64,000 nt of DNA from Kitasatospora gansuensis. GTDB taxonomy: Bacteria; Actinomycetota; Actinomycetes; Streptomycetales; Streptomycetaceae. Position numbers and translations under genes: made by a program. The stretch covers positions 7,316,001 to 7,380,000 of the forward strand of contig NZ_JACHJR010000001.1 in the NCBI RefSeq assembly GCF_014203705.1, in the 5' to 3' direction. Below the pieces are notes generated by a model. It saw nothing but the letters and a program-made list of their open reading frames with translations. It searched no databases and was not told the origin of the DNA. This document shows positions 58,837-64,000 of the stretch, piece by piece. Numbering within the stretch: position 1 is the first letter of the stretch; the number at the start of each line of letters is the position of its first letter.

Positions 58837-59870
58837 CCGAGGTGGTGGCGCTCGGCGAGGTCATGCTGCGGTTCGACCCGGGGGAGGGGCGGATCCGCAC
58901 CGCCCGAACCTTCCACGTGTGGGAAGGCGGCGGCGAGTACAACGTCGCACGCGGTCTGCGCCGCTGCTTCGGCCTGCGTACGGCCGTGGTCACCGCGCTT
59001 GCCGACAACGCGGTGGGCCGGCTCGTCGAGGACCTGATCCTGCAGGGCGGTGTCGACACCTCGCTGATCCGCTGGGTCCCGGAGGAGGGCATCGGCCGCA
59101 CCGCGCGCAACGGCCTGAACTTCGTCGAGCGCGGCTTCGGCATCCGTGGCGCGCTCGGCGTCAGCGACCGCGCCCACACCGCCGTCTCCCAGCTGTGCAA
59201 GGGAGACGTCGACTGGGACACGGTCTTCGCGGCGGGGGTCCGCTGGTTCCACACCGGTGGCATCTTCGCCGGGCTGTCGGACACCACCGTCGAGGTCGCC
59301 GAGGAGGCGATGGCGGCCGCCCGCCGCCACGGTGTCACCGTCTCGTACGACCCCAACTACCGCTCCAGCCTGTGGGCCGGCCGCGGTGGACCGGAGCGGG
59401 CTCGCGAGGCCGACCTGCGGCTCGCCCGGCACGCCGATGTCATCGTGGGCGCCCTGGGGATGGCGGGCCGTCATCCGGGCGCCGACCGCTTCGGCGCCGA
59501 CGAGGTGCCGGACGCGCTCGCCTCGGTGGCTGGTCTGCTCCCCGACGCGCGGGTGCTGGCGACCACCCTGCGCGAGGTCCCCTCGGCCGGCGTCAACGAC
59601 TGGTCCTCGGCCGCATGGTCGGCGGAGACCGGGTACGTCACCGGCCCCCGGATGCCCGGGCTGCACGTCCTGGACCGCATCGGCTCCGGTGACGGGTTCG
59701 CCGCCGGCCTGATTCACGGCCTGCTCGCCGGCGCCGATTTGGAGCGGGCCCTCGCCTACGGCACTGCCCTCGGCGCCCTCACCATGACGACACCCGGCGA
59801 CGTCGCCATGGCCTCGATCGAGGAGGTGGAGGCACTGATTGCGGGCGCCTCCGCTGTGGTCAGACGCTGA
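58833..59870 (+). CDS. PfkB-family sugar (2-keto-3-deoxygluconate-type) kinase
   Basis: A 345-residue ribokinase-family kinase. The substrate region is GEVMLRFDPGEGRIRTARTF and the ATP/anion-hole motif is DRIGSGDGFAAGLIHGLLAG, with the catalytic Asp. Similarity is to KDG kinases, and the aldolase gene just before supports a KDG-like substrate. A true 6-deoxy acid could not be phosphorylated at C6, which leaves its place in an L-fucose route unclear. Confidence 0.86.
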   Translation: MTEVVALGEVMLRFDPGEGRIRTARTFHVWEGGGEYNVARGLRRCFGLRTAVVTALADNAVGRLVEDLILQGGVDTSLIRWVPEEGIGRTARNGLNFVERGFGIRGALGVSDRAHTAVSQLCKGDVDWDTVFAAGVRWFHTGGIFAGLSDTTVEVAEEAMAAARRHGVTVSYDPNYRSSLWAGRGGPERAREADLRLARHADVIVGALGMAGRHPGADRFGADEVPDALASVAGLLPDARVLATTLREVPSAGVNDWSSAAWSAETGYVTGPRMPGLHVLDRIGSGDGFAAGLIHGLLAGADLERALAYGTALGALTMTTPGDVAMASIEEVEALIAGASAVVRR

Positions 59871-59966
59871 CCGGTGGCCCTGCCTGTACCACCAGATCCA
59901 TTTTTCGAATGCCTTTGCCTTGATGGGAGTTCACGTGAAACTGCGGCTGCGATCGGAGGTGGCTTT

Positions 59967-60965
59967 GTGACGCTACGTCAGAATGCGGTTGGGCGTGGTT
60001 CGGTGGGGGTGAGTGAGCTCGCTTTTGGTGCGGCGGGTATCGGGAACCTGTTCGCGGCGGTGTCCGATGCTGAGGCGGAGGAGGCTGTGGCCGCGGCTTG
60101 GGAGTGTGGTGTGCGGTATTTCGATACCGCTCCGCATTACGGTCTGGGGTTGTCGGAGCGGCGGTTGGGTGCGGTGTTGGGTGGGATGCCGCGCGAGGAG
60201 TACGCGATTTCGACGAAGGTCGGGCGGCTGCTGGAGCCGGTTTCGGGTGCTGTGGGCGGTGACCTCGCCAATGGCTTTGCGGTGGCGGCCGACCACCGGC
60301 GGCGTTGGGATTTCAGTGCGGAGGGTGTGCGCCGGTCGCTGGAGGGGAGCTTGGAGCGGCTGGGGGTGGAGCGGGTCGATATCGCTTATCTGCATGATCC
60401 GGATGATCACGCCGAGTGGGCGCTGAGTGAGGCGTATCCGGAGTTGGAGCGGCTGCGTGCGGAAGGTGTGTTGGGGGCGATCGGGGTCGGTATGAACCAG
60501 GCCGGGTTGCCGGCCCGGTTCGTGCGGGAGACGGACATCGACGTGGTGCTGCTGGCCGGGCGTTACACCCTGCTCGACCACGGCGGTCTGGCCGAGCTGC
60601 TGCCGCTGGCCGACGAACGCGGCGTCGGCGTCGTCATCGGTGGGGTCTTCAACTCCGGCCTGCTCGCCGACCCGAAGCCCGGTGCGACCTTCGACTACGC
60701 CACCGCGCCCGCCGAGTTGGTGCAACGAGCGCTCGATCTCAAGGCGGTCTGTGAGAGCCACGGTGTGCCGCTGCGGGCTGCCGCGCTGCGGTTCCCGTTC
60801 GGGCATCCGGCTGTTGCGTCGGTCCTGGTCGGTACGCGCAGTGCTGACGAGGTGCGCGACGCCGCCGCTATGATCCAGCGCCCTGTCCCGGACGCGCTCT
60901 GGGCGGATTTGAAGGAGCGCGGGTTGCTGCCCGTGGGCGTTCCGACTCCGGTGGAGGTGGGCTGA
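59967..60965 (+). CDS. Aldo/keto reductase, D-threo-aldose 1-dehydrogenase (L-fucose dehydrogenase) type
   Basis: A 332-residue AKR. The tetrad is visible: Asp and Tyr in VRYFDTAPHYGLGLSERRLG, Lys in EYAISTKVGRLL and His in IAYLHDPDDHAEW. LLAGRYTLLDHGGLAELLPL and RAAALRFPFGHPAVASVLVG place it with D-threo-aldose/L-fucose/galactose 1-dehydrogenases, which oxidise the sugar to its 1,5-lactone. I choose the GTG preceded by GGAGGT, not the longer frame. The first 560 bases use G/T-ending codons freely, while the rest has the usual C-ending bias, so the gene looks mosaic. Confidence 0.85.
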   Translation: MTLRQNAVGRGSVGVSELAFGAAGIGNLFAAVSDAEAEEAVAAAWECGVRYFDTAPHYGLGLSERRLGAVLGGMPREEYAISTKVGRLLEPVSGAVGGDLANGFAVAADHRRRWDFSAEGVRRSLEGSLERLGVERVDIAYLHDPDDHAEWALSEAYPELERLRAEGVLGAIGVGMNQAGLPARFVRETDIDVVLLAGRYTLLDHGGLAELLPLADERGVGVVIGGVFNSGLLADPKPGATFDYATAPAELVQRALDLKAVCESHGVPLRAAALRFPFGHPAVASVLVGTRSADEVRDAAAMIQRPVPDALWADLKERGLLPVGVPTPVEVG

Positions 60966-61078
60966 TGCGGATCGCTCTGTTCATCAACTCCAGTGCTGCC
61001 AGTGCGGGTGGCGCGGACTCCGCCAAAGCCGCACCGGCCGTGGTCAATTCGACGCTGCGGGTGTTGCGGAGCAGCAGG

Positions 61079-61206
61079 GCCGTACCGAGTTCCGTAGCTT
61101 TGAACAGGCCGTCGCGGCATACGAGAGCGAGGCGTACCAGAAGGCGCTGGTGGCCCTCCCCGACGGCGTCGAGCGCGACTTCTGCGTCATCGAAGGCATC
61201 GACTGA
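61079..61206 (+). pseudogene. Remnant of a DUF1330 protein
   Basis: A frame without a start codon reads GRTEFRSFEQAVAAYESEAY, then QKALVALPDGVERDFCVIEG and ID with a stop. This is the C-terminal half of a DUF1330-like ferredoxin-fold protein. In another frame the sequence directly after the aldo/keto reductase starts MRIALFI, the opening of LutA-type lactate-utilisation proteins, and then degenerates. A deletion joining two genes is possible. Confidence 0.4.
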
Positions 61207-61236
61207 CCGGCGATTGCGAGTACTCCCCACCAGCCA

Positions 61237-61283
61237 AGTGCCGTTCGTTTCGGCGTCACGGTGACGCGGAAACGAACGGCACT
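61237..61283. terminator. Strong terminator at the end of the operon
   Basis: A 15-bp perfect outer stem (AGTGCCGTTCGTTTC and complement) continues, after one G-G mismatch, into a 7-bp inner stem (GCGTCAC/GTGACGC) with a 1-base loop as drawn. It lies between the operon and the convergent fucosidase gene and can serve both. Confidence 0.8.
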
Positions 61284-61342
61284 CTCCGGCTCAGGACGTC
61301 GGCCCAGGAAGTGAACCCGACAACCGCTGCCCTACCAGGTGG

Positions 61343-63409
61343 TCAGGAGGTGGGCTGGAACGTCCACAGCAGGTTGGTGGTGCCGGCCACCCAGGTCCAC
61401 TGCTTGGCCACGGACCCGGAGGGGACCTGCCCGCCGCCGTCGAGGACAAGTCCGGTGCCGCGGTTGGCGATCGAGTACTGGCCGTTGCCACGGTCGGTGA
61501 TCTGCCACTGTTGGTTGGAGCCGCCGTTCCAGGCCGCCTGCCGTGCCGTTGCGCCGGCGTTGGTCGAGCCCCAGCCGTCCACGACCATGCCGTTGGTCCG
61601 GTTCACCAGCCGGTGGTAGCCGTTGCCGAGATCGACGGCCTGCCACTGGAGGTTGGCGCTGTCGACGAGGGTCCACTGCTTGAGGTCCGAACCACTGGCG
61701 ACGTTCCCGCCGCTGTCCAGGGCGAGACCGTCGGTGACATTGACCAGCCGGAAGTACGAGGCCGAGTTGAACGTGACCTTCAGCGAGACGATGGCGTCGT
61801 TGTTGCCGGTCACCCGCAGGTCGGGGTTGTCCGCGCTGAACGTCCAGGCCGTACCGGTGAAGTTGTCGGCGGAGTAGCCCGTCACCTGGTACCCCTGGGG
61901 CACCCGCAGTGAGGAGATGGCCGAGGGTCCCACCCCTGCGGTCGACAGCTGGGCGGAGGTGTAACTGCCCAGCGGCAGAACGGCGTTGCCCGCCGAGTAG
62001 CCCGTGTCCTGGAACGCCACCACCCTGGCCGCACCGCTGGTGGCGGTGGGGATGCCGCTGACCTCGACGCAGACCACGGAGTCGCTGGCGTCCGGCGCGG
62101 AGGCCGGCACGGTGACGCTGATCTGGCCGCCGCCGACGGTGTAACCGAGCGCGGCCGAGGGGTTGTTCATCAGGTAGACCCGGCTGATGGAGTTGGAGAC
62201 CGCCGGGATCTGCAGCACGCCGTTGGCGGGCCAGTTGAAGACGTGGGCGAACAGCTTGCCGTCCTTCTTGGTGACCTTGCCCCAGCTGGGCTCGGTGGCG
62301 AAGGGGCTCGCCGTGGTCCCGTGCACGCTGTCGCGGTACGTCGCCATCCAGGAGGCCAGGCCACGCAGCACGGTCACGGATCCGGCGGTGACCGAGCCGT
62401 CGCCCTTGGGTCCGATGTTCAGCAGGAAGTTGCCGTCCCGGGAGACGCAGGTGACGAGCTCCTGGACGAAGTCCCTGACGGGCCGGTAGGAGTTCTCGGC
62501 ACCCGCGTTGTAACCCCAGGCGCCGTTCATGGTGTCGCACCGCTCCCACTGTCGCTCCAGCGGCGCACTGGGGAGGCCGAACTCCGCGACCGCGTAGTCG
62601 CCGAGGCCGAACTCACGCTTGACCCGCTCGTTGACGACCAGGTTCGGCTTGCGGGCGATCAGCCAGTTGTAGAGGTCGACGCCGTCCGACCGGACCCACC
62701 AGTCCTCCAGGGTGGGGCTGGCCGGTTCGGCGAACCAGTCGCCGTCGAACCACAGGAGCGCCGGGTCGTAGCGGTCCAGCAACTCCTGCAACTGGGCCTT
62801 CATGTCGGCGATGTACGCGGTACGGGCGGCCTGCGAGGTCATCGTGGTGAGGCCCCCTCGGTTGTTCTGGGAGGGGTGGTTCCAGTCCAGGATCGAGTAG
62901 TAGAGCCCGAACTTGACGCCTCGCGCCTCGCACTCCTTCTTGAGCGAAGCCAGCAGGTCACCCTGGTAACCGGCGTAGTCGTGCAGGTTGTACAGCTTGG
63001 TGCCGGTGCTGTCGGTGAAGCCGGGGACGTTGGTGTCCCACATGGCGAAGCCCTCGTGGTGCTTCGCGGTGATCACCAGGTACTTCATGCCGGCGTCCGC
63101 GGCCAGCTGGGCGATCGCGGCGGGGTCGAACGCGGAGGGGTTGAAGCCCGCGGAAACCTGGCTCTGGTAGGCGGACTTGGACCAGCTCTCGGCGCTGAAG
63201 GCCCATTCACCATGGCCGAGACGGGAGTACGACCCGAAGTGGATGAACATCCCGAACCGGGCCTGGTACCACCAGTCCAGCTTCGAGGGGACAGTGTAGG
63301 CCTCGGCGGTGGCAGGCCACAGGGCCTGCGGCAGCCCGATGGCCACGGTTCCGCCGGCGAGCGCGATGGCCTTGATCAGGGAACGCCTGCTCAGGGGTGC
63401 GGAGGACAT
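61343..63409 (-). CDS. Secreted GH29 alpha-L-fucosidase with C-terminal ricin-B (CBM13) domain
   Basis: A 688-residue exported enzyme. The N-terminus SRRSLIKAIALAGG is a Tat-type signal, cleaved about residue 37 (ATAEA). The GH29 domain (about 40-380) shows FGMFIHFGSYSRLGHGEW, KYLVITAKHHEGFAMWDT and DPALLWFDGDWFAEP, whose Asp is the nucleophile. A beta-sandwich (about 380-465) and a further beta domain follow. The last 140 residues are a ricin-B trefoil with QW-type repeats (ANLQW, SNQQW, TNLLW). It releases L-fucose from glycans outside the cell and is the main evidence that the island is for fucose. Two CATCGGATC motifs lie upstream. Confidence 0.92.
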   Translation of the reverse strand: MSSAPLSRRSLIKAIALAGGTVAIGLPQALWPATAEAYTVPSKLDWWYQARFGMFIHFGSYSRLGHGEWAFSAESWSKSAYQSQVSAGFNPSAFDPAAIAQLAADAGMKYLVITAKHHEGFAMWDTNVPGFTDSTGTKLYNLHDYAGYQGDLLASLKKECEARGVKFGLYYSILDWNHPSQNNRGGLTTMTSQAARTAYIADMKAQLQELLDRYDPALLWFDGDWFAEPASPTLEDWWVRSDGVDLYNWLIARKPNLVVNERVKREFGLGDYAVAEFGLPSAPLERQWERCDTMNGAWGYNAGAENSYRPVRDFVQELVTCVSRDGNFLLNIGPKGDGSVTAGSVTVLRGLASWMATYRDSVHGTTASPFATEPSWGKVTKKDGKLFAHVFNWPANGVLQIPAVSNSISRVYLMNNPSAALGYTVGGGQISVTVPASAPDASDSVVCVEVSGIPTATSGAARVVAFQDTGYSAGNAVLPLGSYTSAQLSTAGVGPSAISSLRVPQGYQVTGYSADNFTGTAWTFSADNPDLRVTGNNDAIVSLKVTFNSASYFRLVNVTDGLALDSGGNVASGSDLKQWTLVDSANLQWQAVDLGNGYHRLVNRTNGMVVDGWGSTNAGATARQAAWNGGSNQQWQITDRGNGQYSIANRGTGLVLDGGGQVPSGSVAKQWTWVAGTTNLLWTFQPTS

Positions 63410-63514
63410 GGTGCGGCTCCTGAAGTGTCGGGGGACTTCCGGGCATGCGCCTTGCTCCTCCAAGTGGGGTGGATGGAGGGGCAGTTGACCGGTTGGCGAC
63501 ACCCTAGGACACTC

Positions 63515-63527
63515 GATACATCGGATC
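63515..63527. promoter_or_regulatory. Fucose-island motif, copy 3
   Basis: GATACATCGGATC lies 105 bases upstream of the fucosidase start and matches the copies at 48720 and 48779 at all positions except two. Confidence 0.7.
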
Positions 63528-63539
63528 AATAGCCTGGCA

Positions 63540-63561
63540 ACAAGTTCGTCACACGACTTGT
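63540..63561. promoter_or_regulatory. Imperfect inverted repeat between motif copies 3 and 4
   Basis: ACAAGTTCGT and ACGACTTGT form an imperfect palindrome around CAC. It may be part of the fucosidase promoter region; no regulator can be assigned. Confidence 0.35.
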
Positions 63562-63588
63562 GACCGCTCTCATCGCGAAAAGAGCGGG

Positions 63589-63601
63589 GACTCATCGGAT
63601 C
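63589..63601. promoter_or_regulatory. Fucose-island motif, copy 4
   Basis: GACTCATCGGATC has the same orientation as copy 3, 74 bases away. Its ACTCATC part also matches one arm of the FadR-type palindrome at 49687. Confidence 0.7.
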
Positions 63602-63694
63602 ACTGGCCGATGGCGGGCGGGCTTGCTACGTGACGGCATGCCGATGCACCGGCCCGGCACGCCCTTCAGCGGGGCCGCCCGCCTGAAGCACGCG

Positions 63695-64000
63695 TCAACG
63701 CCGCGCCACGTAGTAGACGTTCAGGATGTCCCCCTCGACCCGCTGGGTGTCGACCTGGCTGAAACCGGCCTCGGCGAGCATCCGCAGGGCGGTTTCCTCG
63801 CCCCACGCCGTTCCCAGCCCCTCGCCGCCCTCGCTGAGCGAGACACTCATGCAGTAGAACGTCGAGAACGTGTACAGCGCCGGACCCAGGGGGTGCTCGA
63901 TGTTCTCCTCCAGACGGCTGGACGCCGCGATGTCGCCCATCAGGAACACCCCGTCGTCCTTCAGCGCACCGGCGACCGAGGCCAGCGCCTGTGCGGGTCG
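63695..64000 (-). CDS. Class I SAM-dependent methyltransferase, C-terminal part
   Basis: The last 101 residues of a gene entering from the right edge are present. VAGALKDDGVFLMGDIAAS is the post-motif-II strand of small-molecule methyltransferases, and AWGEETALRMLAEAGFSQVD with NVYYVARR is the typical C-terminus. The SAM-binding motif and substrate domain lie outside the window. Confidence 0.75.
   Translation of the reverse strand, partial: RPAQALASVAGALKDDGVFLMGDIAASSRLEENIEHPLGPALYTFSTFYCMSVSLSEGGEGLGTAWGEETALRMLAEAGFSQVDTQRVEGDILNVYYVARR

Noticed and set aside
59973..60806. A 277-codon minus-strand frame opposite the aldo/keto reductase
   Set aside because: It is open because of the odd codon usage on the coding strand; its composition (His/Arg/Pro/Gln) is not protein-like.
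62243..63532. A 429-codon plus-strand frame opposite the fucosidase gene
   Set aside because: It mirrors the GH29 gene; the GH29 frame has catalytic motifs and a signal peptide, and the opposite frame has none.
1..64000. tRNA, rRNA or riboswitch genes
   Set aside because: No cloverleaf with a GTTCGA-type loop, no conserved rRNA segment and no recognisable riboswitch core was seen while reading both strands; covariance-model scans would be needed to be certain.

Overview
The window is about 72% G+C with strongly G/C-ending codons and many overlapping ATGA/GTGA gene junctions. It carries a CebR/CebEFG cellobiose locus, a SigE-family sigma factor, AbfB- and ricin-B-tailed secreted glycosidases and many secreted hydrolases. 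This points to a streptomycete (Streptomyces, Kitasatospora or a close relative) living on plant or fungal polysaccharide. No rRNA, tRNA, CRISPR array, transposase or phage gene was seen.

Layout. (1) 1-7650 is a cellulose/cello-oligosaccharide locus: cebR, cebEFG and the start of a GH1 beta-glucosidase on the minus strand, facing two secreted GH6 cellulases, with three 14-bp LacI-type operators. (2) 7629-19480 holds a DUF418 membrane protein, two two-component systems, a SigE-type sigma factor with a membrane partner, a MacB/FtsX-type ABC exporter, an LPETG wall-anchored protein and a DUF1304 protein. (3) 19600-24270 is a xylan/arabinan locus: GH62 with a ricin-B domain, GH11 xylanase, and GH43 with an AbfB domain, around a regulatory region with two classes of operator. 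(4) 24289-31400 has small regulator/enzyme pairs (SnoaL-like/LysR, SDR/XRE-type HTH, NmrA-like/HxlR) separated by eroded gene fragments. (5) 31400-38100 is an accessory segment: a minus-strand operon of Nudix proteins and a methyltransferase split by an 8-bp tandem duplication, then decayed genes, a truncated P-loop kinase and a TPR-like protein. (6) 38450-47120 carries single housekeeping or stress genes and three secreted proteins (endonuclease/phosphatase-lectin, PAP2 phosphatase, triple-repeat surface protein). (7) 47129-63410 is a deoxysugar island, best read as L-fucose: a secreted GH43 exo-galactanase-like enzyme, a FadR-type regulator, an ABC importer, an unrecognised 674-residue protein, a mutarotase, a lactonase-type amidohydrolase, two dehydrogenases, a KDPG-type aldolase, a PfkB kinase, an aldose dehydrogenase of the aldo/keto reductase family, and a secreted GH29 alpha-L-fucosidase. 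(8) 63695-64000 is the end of a methyltransferase gene.

How it works together. Secreted glycosidases release cellobiose, arabinose/xylose units and, in region 7, probably L-fucose and galactose. Dedicated importers bring cello-oligosaccharides (CebEFG) and the deoxysugar into the cell, where the enzymes of region 7 oxidise and cleave the latter. The most useful new observations are a 13-bp motif found four times, only in front of the two secreted enzymes of the fucose island; the unknown 674-residue protein inside that operon; an operator family shared by dispersed secreted-enzyme genes; and the slippage-type duplication that splits the methyltransferase gene.
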